The position numbers were made by a program, and so were the translations under genes. Shown here piece by piece: positions 47,871 through 59,860 of a stretch of 64,000 bases of DNA; the first letter of the stretch is position 1, and every line of letters begins with the position of its first letter. The stretch comes from Marthasterias glacialis. Lineage: Eukaryota > Echinodermata > Asteroidea > Forcipulatida > Asteriidae. The stretch is taken from NCBI GenBank assembly GCA_911728455.2, contig OU452231.1, forward strand, positions 17,689,838-17,753,837, read 5' to 3'. The notes beneath the pieces were generated by a model. It ran no database searches and was not told where the DNA came from. It worked only from the letters and a program-made list of their open reading frames with translations.

Positions 47871-50800
47871 TTTCTTTTCAGAACATTGTGTTTTAAACCC
47901 GCTCTGGTTTATTGCCAAGTAACCGAATTAAGCACGTGTGCTGATATTTTACGTTACCGTTATCTGTTTTCTTTCCTGAATCTTTTTTTTTTGAGTGAAG
48001 TCTGTTTTTGTATTTTATTTGGAGATTGGAATAAACAAATTAATGAATGTATGCACTTGAATTTCAGATCAATCTGAGGATTATGCCAGAATCCGTTATT
48101 ACGGATTGTCAATACGAATTCATCATCAATGACTTCTTGGGCAAAGCGCCAGTAAAACCTATGCTAATGTGCTTCTTTTTTTAAGTTGGAGCTACACGGA
48201 GTAATCTACACAATGTCAATAAAGAAGATGTTGATAGATTTACGAAGTCATATTGGCGCTGGTTTTAATAATCAAGTTATTCACAGTCATCGCGAGCCTT
48301 GCATGACCGGTTCATTCTTACATATTTATCCGCCACTTACTATTCACACTAGACGACTTGTTTGTCCAGCTTTTAGAATTGATGAGAGATCTTTGGGAGA
48401 GACAGGGACGTCAATCGATTACCCTTGACCTTGTACTGCGCAGACTCCGTGACCTTCTTCGCATCAAATCTGATGCTGTCAAAATGAGAGTTTTTGTTTA
48501 ACTATAGTTAAATCAATGCAAAATAGGGAATATATATCGGGTGTTTTATGCCTACACGGGTATTGGTCGTGGGGTATACATGAGCCATCTTATTTTCATA
48601 GTTTCCCGTCTGGTCTACGGAGCAAACTGAATACACCTGTCAACATTTTTAGTATCAGCCCTCCGAGCCGGATTGCTCGACCGAATTCAAACTCGAGACT
48701 TGACGGACAAAAGTAACCATGTAGGAAATCGACAACAAAAACAAAGCTCAACTCGATTCAACACTGTTGACAGGTTTTGACAAAAGAGGGCTAGCCTGTG
48801 AAAGGACATAGCTTCATTTGCGGGCGAAGGCCAGGGCTATTATTGTGCGCTGGTATTGAGACTAACGAGTGTTTACATTTGGTTGTGTCTGCCGCGGTAT
48901 TCTTGTGCGTTAATGTACCGTCATGAATCTTAAAATCACTGTTTAGTGTATTTATTCTTCAAACAAAACACAGATTGTTGCTTACTGGGGCGAAATGCAT
49001 ATCATATTTGTCTCCTTGCTTCAACAATTCGGGACTATTTGTGTACGTTAGTTTATTTCACAGGCATATTAGCGAAGAATTAGAGGTGGCGTCGTCTCAA
49101 ATTGGGCTGTTTTTTAAATGTTCACTTAGGATCCGCTAGTTACGTCGTCTTTTATGTAAACATATTCATCAAACAACTTACGGTGTGAGATTTTAAGATC
49201 ATAACACGTGAGAAATTCTATATATGAATACCCTTCTGCAACTATTAAATAAATTAACAAGCAATTTAAGGTAGTTGAATTTTATGGATTCTGTGTTCTC
49301 ATCAAAAAGCACAAATAAGCACCACAGGAAAAAGGTTCTTATTGCAGCACACATTTATTCATTTTTCGCTCAGCAACTTCACTATTTTGTTAAGCAATGT
49401 TTCCTGCTTAATGGTTTACTTAAAATTGGGTCAGAGACAGTCGGAAGAAACCGACAAAGGTGCCGTGTTTTCTACTTTTGTTCTCTTGTTTCTTCCAGTG
49501 GTTGGGCAAAATATTTTGCGCTGACTTGCAAAGACAAAATAGCAGTAATTTTTGCAAATTAAATAAAATGACTCCGGTGTGAATTTTAAGAACTCTCCGC
49601 CTTTTGTTGAGCCTCGTTATTTTGGGCCAATTCCGGAAAAAGACGCTGGACGAGCAAGAAGAAAATGTGCCCGATGCAAACAATTACATTAAAGGTGTCC
49701 TCAGATCTCGATTTCATTGTCGGCAGCCAAACGGCACCGGCTAAATGCGACATTGTCGAAGGCAAATAAAATATGTCATATTGCAAAAATAGCGACATTA
49801 ACCTTTCGGCTATGAGGGTTTTTTGTGTTATTAACGTTTTAAGGTCCCCTTATCAAGTTGTGTATACAAAGACACTACGTTTGGCAAACTTGATGTGCAG
49901 GAGGTTGTCTGCAGTCCCGCGGTAACATTTTCCCCCCATTATTGACAATGCTACCTGTCGCCAGTTAGTGACCATGGGACAGTTTTGATTGTGGTGAATC
50001 TTTTGATCCCAGGCACCGATACCTTTTAAAACATTTCCAGACTATCTAAAAGCTGGCTGGTCCCTTTTTCAAATGTTCAACTGTGTTCCGACTCTGAAGA
50101 AGATACTGTTGAAGCGCGAGAATGTGTTGCTGCGGTATCAACATAATTCGGGACTGTCAAAATTTGATATAGCTCACGCACGGTCAGTTGGGGGTAAATA
50201 ATATGAATCACTTCAAATTAGGAAGTTTGCGAAGCGAAATGCGTAATTTTCATGTTAGGTTTTAGAAGACACAAAGTTTCGACGAGAAAAATTTGATCTC
50301 TACTTCATGAAAACAAAAGAATTATTATAAAAATGTACCGTACTCTTAAAACTGAAAGTGTTGCGTCCCTTTTTTTTTTGGGGGGGGGGCTTTTTGGAGC
50401 AAAGAGAAATAATTGCAAACGCAGACAACTCCAGGTAAATTTTGAACTATAAATGAGTTAATAAATGAAGTTGCAGACAAAAAGAAAACCTGATGAATTC
50501 GTATGAGGTCGGTTTTAGACCAATTCGCCGTTGCTCGCATTCAAACCGAGGTTGGGAGTGTGAAATAGTCCGACTCCAGTTTGGTCTAATGAGAATCGCT
50601 ATATTCTTTACTGTTCATCATGTACACAGGGAACACGACGAATGGGGTTGTAGCCTGTGATATAGATATGAGTAGTTTCTTTTGAATGTTTGCCCTACAT
50701 TTTGTTCTTGAAGGAATTGACACTTGTGACTGATTAATCCTTGGGGCAAGACCTCTAGACTCAGGTAGTCCCTGGCAGAGTGATGGCGCAAGATTGGTAA

Positions 50801-50929
50801 CTGAATCATTGAATTGGTTCTGTGTGTCGTTTCTTCCCTCTGGACGGGAAAGTCCTGGATTTGACGAGTTATTTTTTATTTATGTATCTTTCTAAGAATG
50901 AAACCAAGGGATTTTCAAAAGAAACGAAG
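47871..50929. other. Intergenic, no coding exon seen
   Basis: No recognisable peptide. A 10-G tract follows a T-run at 50370-50389. No strong repeats beyond low-complexity tracts. Confidence 0.45.
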
Positions 50930-51130
50930 CTGTAACCCGTATGCCAAATGATACCCGGGGAGAGTGGGTGTAGATACGGGAGGAAAACCCCGAACTGGAA
51001 AACCTGCGTAATCGGGTCGGGACTATAAACCAATCCACGTGCGGAGCTCTTGTGTGCGGCGGGATTCGAACCGGGGTTTATACCAAATGGAAGGCAGTGA
51101 AAGATGCCTCTGTATAGGCAACCTCTGCTA
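50930..51130 (-). mobile_element. tRNA-derived SINE (family C), second copy
   Basis: On the minus strand: CCGGTTCGAATCCCGCCGC (B box), GCACGTGGATTGGTTTATAG, CCCGATTACGCAGGTTTTCC, GTTTTCCTCCCGTATCTACA. These parallel the family C copy at 39765-40050. Confidence 0.65.
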
Positions 51131-51800
51131 TGAGCAACCTATCGAAGGATTCAATCTCTCGACTCGGTTCAATTTACATTGAGATAATGCCTCGTTCTTC
51201 ATGAAATTCTGCATTATGCTCACTGCACCAACTCTTAAATTTTGTTCATGGTTCATGTTGATCTGTTTGTTGATCTGTTTGTAAATTCGACTTGCGCATC
51301 TTATTCCCTCAAACTTCGCTTGATTTACATTAGGTTTTAAAAACTTAATCAGATTAAAAATTCTGTAAATAAGATGGACTGTTCAAGACAACAGCCGCGC
51401 ACTCATGATTGGCAACTCCAAAGTCACTTCTAGCAGTTTACTTTTAACGTGGCTTGTGGTAAATTTGAGGCTTCTGTCATATTATTTCCTGTAATAACCT
51501 TTATCGCTTCGGCACTGAATTATTGATTAGTTTATACCGGGATAGATTAAAACCCCGGAGACCCTGAGAAATCAAGTCTATCTCGAGTAGTATAAACTGG
51601 ATGGGATGCTTCACAGCTCCAATGTGAACAGATGAAATCGATTAGGTTTGTTAAAGGCCACTGAACGCACCACTGATTGTCACAAATGAAATCTCCCAAC
51701 CCGTATAACCGATTCGCAGAGAAAGGCTCGAGCTCTGATCATATTGGGTAACGAGCCTTACTCTGTCTCGTCGTCTCCCCCCCCTTTCTCCTAGGTGCGT
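51131..51800. other. Intergenic, no coding exon seen
   Basis: A small imperfect stem around 51530-51597 (GTTTATACCGGGATAGATT with AAGTCTATCTCGAGTAGTAT) is the only structure noticed. Confidence 0.4.
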
Positions 51801-52110
51801 CCAAATCAGTTTAGAAGGGCTTCACGTAACACGGCAGAGCATGCGGCGTATATTACTCCGTGGGACCAGCGATTCATACACCGTGATCGCCGAGGAAAAT
51901 GACGGGGAAAAACTCCAACCAGGCCGAAGGAATTAACTCCCGCGGCGGGCCACAAGTTACTTCAATGTAACGAAATTTGCGGGACTGTTTCTCTCGCCTT
52001 GGCCATGCCCCTCGGGCGGGTTGGGACCACAGGCGTTCCATACTTCCTGCAAATCAATTCGAATTTGCATTACTATTACGAAACAATTACATTAAATGCC
52101 TGCGACCTAA
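51800..52110. promoter_or_regulatory. Candidate enhancer block with POU octamer
   Basis: A GC-richer, non-repetitive block in AT-rich surroundings. It holds GGGACCACAGG (Runx-type ACCACA core, 52026-52031), the consensus octamer ATTTGCAT (52063-52070), and ACAATTACATTAAAT just after. No reading frame is recognisable. Function is inferred from motifs and position. Confidence 0.3.
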
Positions 52111-55100
52111 CCCTTGATTGTTTGTCCTAGGGTGGAACAATACAACGCCTGAATAGGTGCATGTCTCAAACACCTTGAACCCTCATCACTAAATTTGCTA
52201 CGATGCACTTTATGAAACAGCCAACAAATTAACGTGCTAATTTTTTTTTTTCGTTCCCAGGTTGCGTCCCCCCCCCCTCCATCATTTTATTTTTTTCACT
52301 GAGGAAAACCCTTTGGTTGAAATCATTCCATTACGTTCGCTCAATTTGGTCTACCTGTAGAGAGCAATAATCGACATATCTTTGATTTCTCTTCCCCACT
52401 TTTTGCGTGAATGAAAAACTAGGCTTCCGTAGGGGGGGAAAATGATGCACAGATGCGTTTCCCCAGTTTGCCTCGTCGCACGGTTTTCTAACATTTGTGC
52501 TTCCCCCTTAAGTCAAATCACATCTGTCACTTCGTCAATCTGTGTTAAGTTCAAACCTATCGTGTTTTTTTTTTCTTCGCTTTCGCTGTCTCTTCTCTCC
52601 CCTGCCCCCTTCCCTCTTCGATGGTGGGGAGGGGAATGGGATTAGTGGCCTGTCATGAGTTTAACTCAGCCTCGTAAGGTAAAATACGTTCATCATGTCT
52701 GCCTGTCATCATCTTCGTTATGTTCCCACTGTGAGACACGTTACTGTGACTATTTACCCTCATTTAGCCAGAGCGGTCAGACCATTTTGGCCCATCCAAC
52801 CTATGGCCGGGTCCAAAGTTACTCCGTGGTTACGGCTATGGACGGCGGCCGGAGATGCAACATTGACCAACAACAGGTTTTTCGCCAAAGCCGAAGTCAA
52901 AACCGTCAGTTTGGACACTAAGTTTGTTTCCATTGTTTTATTTGGGGAAAGTCACAGAATGACCCATGTCTAGGGACGGAAAACCAACGTTCGTGTTCGC
53001 ATCATACAGACCCTACAACACAGATTATTTTAAAAATTAAATAGAAAAACGAATAATTACGGCTAGGTGGACATTTATTATACAAATTTCATTCTTGATT
53101 TGATTGGCAGATATATCTCAACAATGATTTACTTGATTTGTTTCCGTATTTATATTCCCAACTGAAAATTGGTTCCCATCATCAGACAAATCTTTAAACA
53201 TGCTGACGCCACCCGTCTCTGCTTAGTCTGATCCAGACTTACAGGTTTTGACGATTTCCGGATTATCAAGATATTAACGGATTATACATATTAAAAGATA
53301 AAGGTTGCCCAGTTAGAATTCAAAAGATTTTAAAGTTGCAAAAAGTTTTATGGTATAAAAGGATAAGAATGATTTATCATGTCTGAATTACGGTTAAGGA
53401 AAACAGCTTTCACCACCCACCCCCAGATTAGTACAGCAATACTGAAAGACAGGTCAAGCAATCTTATGGCATAGCCCACTCTAAATTCATCGAGGTGCAA
53501 GAATAACGAGCGCAAAATAACAAACGCTTGTTTTTCACGTGGATTTCCCCTCAACTTGTTCCATATTGTGGTTCAACAACTTCGTATTGTTTAAAGTTTG
53601 ATTAAAATCATTAAAGAGATACCCAAAAACAATCCCTTGTTCATTAGATCTACTGAAGCTGTAAAGGCTAGCATAGGAAATAGTACGACTTTTTTTTAAA
53701 TGCTTGATCATGTGACCTGTGACATCACATGTTTACAAAAGAGCCACAGAGCCTGGACTTCCCACAGGCATGATTTGTACACAGCTCAATGGAGGAAAAT
53801 ATTAAATCTTATGTTTTGATGGAAAAATGTCTGTTTTTATTTGTTTATTGTGGGTTTTTTTTAAATCAACTTCTGATATGAAGGAAGGGGCACATCTCAG
53901 CTGTTATTTTGTATAACTTTTAAACTTATGTGGAAATTATGATACAAAATGTAAAATTTTCCATAATACGACCAGTGCGGTTTATATTGCCTGCCAGAAA
54001 GGCCCTGGAATGTACAATGTCACTCTTTTTGTAAACAAAGGTTACATGTTCTATAAATGTTCAGTTTAAATGATTGCAATAATAACAAATATAATATTAG
54101 TCGAAGTCGAAATCATGGATTAAACTTGTTTTTCAATAAATGCTGATACTTAAAAAATCATATATATATATATATTATAAGCATGTAATAAATTAAGTAT
54201 AGGGGCAGTTGGGAGATCGTCCACATAATATTGGACAGAACAGGTGGGCAGTGTTTTGAACCTTTACTAGAGATGACTGATGTTTTGTTTTTCTTCCCAA
54301 CATGTGGGTAACATGTCCATCGCATTTCGACGGTTTCATCAGTAATAGATCCGGCGTTTTTCAAGCGCAACAAACCCGCCTATTGACCACGGAGGTGTGG
54401 ATTAAGTTTGTCATGGATTGACTTCCGCAACACTCATCTTCTCAAACAAGAGACAGGAACAGACGACAAGAAACCCTCCGTAAAAAGCATCCCTTTTCCC
54501 CAGGGAGATAACGTCAATATCTTCATATACCGGTACCGGGTTAAGAGGCAGGATAAGAAGGCCCCATATTGATCACAAGTCCACGATTGATTGCGAGAAT
54601 ACACTAGAATGCCGACAAGAGGAAGATCAAGCCAGTCGTATGCCGAGTCATAGGATCAATGACAAGGGGTAGATTAGCTCACTAATTGTAAGTTACTCGT
54701 ATTGTTCCCGGCTTAAAGAAAACCCGTCTTTTCTCGGTGTTTCTTTAGCGTTAATTACGGTGTCCTCTCATGTCAGTGTCCGGCGGTCAGCCAGCGTACC
54801 GCAACAGCTCAGTAAATGAAACACTTTGGAAGAGCGACCATTAATTGTAGAGTGACCACTAACCATCATTATTATACTTGCCATGTCTGTTTACGCAATA
54901 AGTGGTGTAACATAGACACACTTTCTTCATTTCTACCGACCTTTACTTGTCTGAAATTCAATCTAACTGTCTGAAACTATACAGGCACAATCTGTTCACA
55001 GTTTATCTCATTGAGTCAGTCTTCAAGAGTGGGTCTTTAGTCATCCAACCAGCTGGACTGATGTTCAGTCAGAATTAAGAGCCCACTCATACTGACCGAG

Positions 55101-55404
55101 ACACTTATTAACACCATCAATTATGCTTCTTTTTTTTGTAAGGGAAACCGTCGGGAAATCGTTTTTTCGCAGCAATACACCTTTGTTTTATTTTTGTATC
55201 TTTTTTTTGTTATGCAATTCGCCCATCACAAGGCCCAAAGGCCACTCGAGGTGTAGGGTACTTTTTTGAAGGGATAAAAACCTGCCCCAATGCGCAGAAA
55301 CAAGACATGGTGAGATATAAACGCAAGTCTCTTCACAGCACAGCTAAGAACAGGGAGGGGTAAATTAATCCGTTGCGAGACAAACACAGCTTCCTATTTG
55401 AAGC
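52111..55404. other. Intergenic, no coding exon seen apart from a foldback copy
   Basis: Holds the family E foldback at 52790-52925 (listed separately), an AT dinucleotide run at about 54162-54175, and T- and C-rich tracts near 52268 and 52570. No conserved peptide recognised. Confidence 0.45.
52790..52925. repeat. Foldback element (family E), copy 2
   Basis: The block GGGTCCAAAGTTACTCCGTG, GTTACGGCTATGGACGGCGG pairs imperfectly with CGCCAAAGCCGAAGTCAAAA, CCGTCAGTTTGGACAC. Its reverse complement follows the order of 47740-47870 (GTCC end, TTGACTTCGGCTTTGGC, CAACATT-type word, CCGGCC, CCATAGCCG, GGAC end). Confidence 0.55.
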
Positions 55405-55527
55405 AATACTAGTTAAGTGTCTTGCTCATCAAGGACGCAAGGGTCACGACCGGGATTCGAACCCCCATCCTGATGACTTAGCCACCAGAACTTGTGTCCG
55501 ATGCACTAAACCGCTCGGCCAAGAGAT
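55405..55527 (-). mobile_element. SINE family A, head and core fragment
   Basis: On the minus strand: CTTGGCCGAGCGGTTTAGTG, CAAGTTCTGGTGGCTAAGTC, GGGTTCGAATCCCGGTCGTG, then CCCTTGCGTCCTTGATGAGC, AAGACACTTAACT. This is the best-kept tRNA-like head of the family (A box GGCCGAGCGG, B box GGTTCGAATCC). The body after the core is diverged or missing. Confidence 0.75.
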
Positions 55528-56476
55528 ACTAATCTGGTACAGCCATCTTGTCTCTGCCAATTCAGAACAATGTTACCAATGCGAGCCTGGAGGGGAAAAA
55601 GTCTGGTCCCCAGTCCCCAAGTGAAAAAAAAAACAAGAAAGCGGCAGCAATGTAACCCATTGACAAACGGTGTCTTGTAATGTTTGATGTACTTTTGCGA
55701 GATACGGAATAAGATATAAGTGGCTCAAAGTGAAACACCATTAATTACACCTTTTGAACGCTATATTAAACGCCATCGAGCGTACCTGGCCCCGAGTAAA
55801 TATAACATGTGGACTTTCTTTTCCTCGTAGGACTCTGGAAGCACTGAGCATAATTATGCGTATCACACAAAGGCATAAAAACAATAATAATATTCTTTAT
55901 CCCCATGCAGCTATTACATTTATTAATACAATTTTGTTTGCGTCAAATGTTATGAGCACCTGTTCCATGGTTGTACATTTTCCATAAAACATGAGCTGAC
56001 TTAACAGTAATCATCCGAACTTATTTCGGAGGATCAACTCGTGATCATCTTCACTGTTAATCATTGACTATTTATTTTACATCTTCGGGCAATAATAATT
56101 TGACATTTAAAAATGTCTGGGTCAAGACAAAAGGTAAAACAAAAAAATTCATCATAGATAAAACCTCAGATAAAACCTCAAACTATCCAGATATAAAATC
56201 CTAAAAACACATACGCTACGAGAAGCTATACATTTTGTAAACCAAAAATAAACACGACTGGAGAACAGTTTCCCAAATCAACTAAATCAACTAGAAAACC
56301 TGATGGTGGCAAACTAGAACCATCAACCCCCAAAACAGGCAATTAGACAAGGCTGTTCATTGATCAACAAAACAGGGCAAACAAATAAAAGAAGTAAAGT
56401 AAAGTTACACAATACCCACAATGACTTGGAAGTCAAACTAGATTATAAGCGAAAACAAAAGCATTATTCATTAATC
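55528..56476. other. Intergenic, no coding exon seen
   Basis: AT-rich, no recognisable peptide or repeat family. Confidence 0.4.
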
Positions 56477-56606
56477 ATGTAGAGGCCATGGGCATATTGT
56501 TATTAGCCACCCCGTATTTATTTATTGTTTTCCGATTCTACGAATAAAATAGATAAATAAATAAGGGGGTGGCCAATAATAAACACATGTCCATAGCCTC
56601 TACACT
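56477..56606. mobile_element. Foldback MITE, about 130 bp
   Basis: ATGTAGAGGCCATGGGCAT...TTATTAGCCACCCCGTATTT pairs with the right half TAAATAAGGGGGTGGCCAAT, AATAAACACATGTCCATAGC, CTCTACACT. The arms span nearly the whole element around a short AT-rich centre. Confidence 0.85.
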
Positions 56607-58230
56607 CATATGGCAAAAATGTGGACATAAATCAGGGCCAGTTAAATTGGTGGTCTCTCATTCTGGATCGAAAAACATGGAACGGTTGATGATTCCTCAA
56701 ACCAGTTCGTGTTACTACGGTCAACACAACATCCACCGGATACGGGCCAGCCTCTTCAATACCCCGGTCAGAATGTGGACAGGGATTAAAAAGGTGAACA
56801 AAACCGTGTCCAATCTGAGCTCAACTCCCGATTTAACGAATGGCTGATCCAGTTGTTGATAAGAAGGTGTCGTCTGCATCATTAAGAGTCCAAACAAACA
56901 AACCCTCATGCAGAATATCAAGGACTTAGCCCATAACACTAAAGACATTGACATCTGATCTAAAAACCACCCGAGAAGAGAGTTTACATTTGAAAAGAAA
57001 ATAACTGTTATTAAACATGTATTACATATATTTCCTCTAATTTTTATTATTTTTTTACGGAGATTTCTTTTTAAGTGCAAGGACACAATTTAATGTTATG
57101 AGACATGAGAGAATGTTGCTGTTTATAACTAAGACCGTGTTACCAGTCAATGTGTATTTTGTACTGTTATTGGCAGCGAAACCCTGCTAAATTTGAGCCA
57201 GAACTCTCTGCTGTGAGAGCATTATGAAATTATGCCCAGGTGTAACCCCAACGCCCTACATTAGATATACAATTAGACAACACTGTGTCACTTTTTAAAG
57301 GATTATAGATTGGACACAAGTTTTGCTCTAAAAACAGACATGGTTAACCTTTACCAATAACTAGATCGATCTGAAATGTTTGTACATGACGTTTATTCAT
57401 TAATGGTAAGGTTACAGCAAGTGGAAGACGAGTGTCTTGGACAAAGGTTTTTTTTTTTTTTAAATTAGTTTCAGAAGAGTACATCAAAAAGCGTATGGAG
57501 AAAAGACGACCTGGAATCGAGGTTGCCCCCCCCCCCACCAAGAAGTAAAGGCAGATCCAAATCCCCACCCTCCTACCAGTAAAATCAAAAGTGATTTTGA
57601 AACTATAATGCCAGCTTAAACTAGCCCCGTATCTTATTGAGCACTGGAAACTATAGCTTGCCCAGTGGGGCGGGGCCTTACTTAGGCCTTACAACCTCAA
57701 ACACGTCTATCACTACACGGCTATCAATCGAGTAGAGACTGGATATGATTGTGCCCGGCCAAAATCACAGTTCGAGCTCGCTCGATCCCCACACAACTAA
57801 CACTCACCAACAGCCGTCTATCACAACCTCACCATTAAACACTGTCACAGCATTTTAATCAGGAAAATTAAAGTCCCTTTTGTATACAAACCGAAGTGAG
57901 ATGTTTAACCAAAAGTGCTAATTTCCCCCATGTATGCAGTGTTTGCACGGCCGTGTTACCATGGCAATGTAATTTGTTGTATCTTTTTGCCGGGGTGTTT
58001 GTACCGCCGTGACAGTTTTGTGAGAGGAACGCCGAGTGGCGCTTCGGCATGCCGTCAGATAGACCAATTCACAGTGTATATTTACAGTTGCCCGCCGTTG
58101 TATTAAATTATTTTGGGTTGAGAGGGTTTTCATTTTGTATGCTGAGAGGGTGCATAAGTTATGGGTTTATTTATGAAGCATGCCGAACTCATGATCAAAT
58201 GAGATTCAGGGTGAGTGAACGGTGAAGCTT
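56607..58230. other. Intergenic, no coding exon seen
   Basis: No recognisable peptide. T-run at 57449-57460 and 11-C tract at 57526-57536. Confidence 0.4.
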
Positions 58231-58272
58231 GGAGTGGGTCAAAGGTCATGTTTGAGTGGGTCAAAGGTCATC
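58231..58272. promoter_or_regulatory. Tandem pair of DR1 nuclear-receptor sites
   Basis: GGGTCAAAGGTCA occurs exactly twice, at 58236-58248 and 58258-58270. Each matches the direct-repeat-1 consensus bound by HNF4, COUP-TF/NR2F and RXR-type dimers. The pair sits 2.7 kb upstream of the Emx start codon. The two copies share GAGTGGGTCAAAGGTCAT, so a local duplication made the pair. Confidence 0.5.
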
Positions 58273-58465
58273 ATCCATGTATGTGTTTATGCATGCCTGG
58301 CCCATTTAAACGTGTATTGAGTACATTAATGAGTGTACTCAAATCGAATGATAATGAACAATATTGCAGCGGGTTTTTTTTTTGTCTCGGAATTACACCA
58401 TTCATTCAAAAGGTGATGATTGTTGGAATCTAGCCAGCAACCCGTCTGTCGACGGGCAAGCTCTA

Positions 58466-58528
58466 TGATCGAGTGGTTAACACTTTGCTCTATAATTTGG
58501 GTTCGATTCCCATCCGGGTGCGTCCGAA
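58466..58528 (+). repeat. tRNA-like SINE head fragment
   Basis: TATGATCGAGTGGTTAACAC (A-box-like) followed by TTTGGGTTCGATTCCCATCC (B box). No cloverleaf with a proper anticodon arm is evident, so it is treated as a SINE-type fragment rather than a tRNA gene. Confidence 0.45.
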
Positions 58529-58952
58529 GTTGTATCTATACATTTCGCACTGTGTACGTCTTCAACGTCTTTTTTTTTTCATTTACATAAAATTGATTGC
58601 TGATTGAGTTGAAGGATGTGAATAAAATTGTTAGGATTGAGATACGAACGTTCACAGATTTACGCACGACCTACATGGTATAAAAATGATCAAGGTGGAA
58701 AACATCTCGACATACCTACGCCTGAAATGCTATTGATAATTAATTTTTTTTTAGAAATGAGCAAGAACAATTAATTTTGATATCGTAAGTCCGAAACCGA
58801 TGTGGGGGAAAAGGACTGCAGTAATTTTTTTTTATGTTTTACTATGTTCTCTTGACTCAAATGTCTGATTGGTTTTAACAAGTTTGTTATTTGAATAGCT
58901 TCTGACTGGCACCCCAAAATACTGACAAAATAGGGAGACCGCCAACTTTTAG

Positions 58953-59045
58953 GACTGGATAGCTCAGTTGGTAGAGCGCCGGTGCGCTAATATAGGGGCG
59001 CTGGTTCAAATTCCGCTCCAGTCAATTTTTCTTTGCTCACCCCAA
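58953..59045 (+). mobile_element. tRNA-derived SINE (family B)
   Basis: The head has a perfect 7-bp acceptor pair (GACTGGA/TCCAGTC), a D arm GCTC/GAGC, a consensus A box TAGCTCAGTTGG and a near-consensus B box GGTTCAAATTCC. The middle cannot form a 5-bp anticodon stem with a 7-base loop, which argues against a working tRNA. The tail AATTTTTCTTTGCTCACCCC matches the 18.7-18.9 kb copies. Confidence 0.7.
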
Positions 59046-59860
59046 AATTGAAGGGTTTTTTCACACAAAGTGCGGATACATTTCTTTGACAATATGTTGG
59101 TCGTGTGTTTTAACGACGGGTCAAAACAGTGATAACTGAACAAAATAGTTGATAGTATAGTATTACAATTTGTAAGCCGAACCACTTCTACCGCTTGGAG
59201 ACTCTTTCATGAGAAAACTACTAAGAAATTGTAGAATTTGAAGAAGCTGTTTGTTTACTTCCGAAAATCATTTAAACGTTATGAAAAGTTCTACTTCAGT
59301 GCTGTTTTAATAAGGCAAGGTGTATTTTTTTATTCAAATCCTGTTTAAATTTGCAATACTATCAATTGAAATAAGCAATAATATCAGGTACTGTTACATG
59401 TATGCGTTGTACGCCATTTTCTTGAAACATGCAACACATGAAACGGTCGTAGGTCATTATTTTTTCTGATGATTTTTTGGTAGGTTATTGAAAACGTATT
59501 CTTTTATTTATTTATTTTTTTATGTTTTTTTTATTAAAGAACTTAATTCAATTTATTCGTAAAAAGGAGGGTCTTCCCTTTCGGTTTTCAACAGAGGGTC
59601 CGGAAAAATGTGTTTTACTTTAATAACGCTAATTATTGCGGTATTAATAATTCTGTGAGAAACTGTAGGTACTGCCAGCATTTTACCTTTTTTTCCTTCT
59701 TCTTTTTACCCTCCCTTCTCACTCACCGGACATTTTTTTGCTCTGTCGCAAAATGAAAACATAATCAAGCATCAGGACGGATAAAAGCCAACCACGAAAA
59801 CAGTATTTACTTTTGGGAATAACGCGTGAAAAATAACATTGTCCAAACTATTATACTCCC
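59046..59860. other. Intergenic, AT-rich
   Basis: Low-complexity T/A-rich DNA. No peptide or repeat family recognised. Confidence 0.4.

Noticed and set aside
58953..59023. Functional tRNA gene
   Set aside because: Acceptor and D arms and the A box are good, but no 5-bp anticodon stem with a 7-base loop can be formed and the T arm has mismatches. The same departures occur in another copy, so it is a SINE head.
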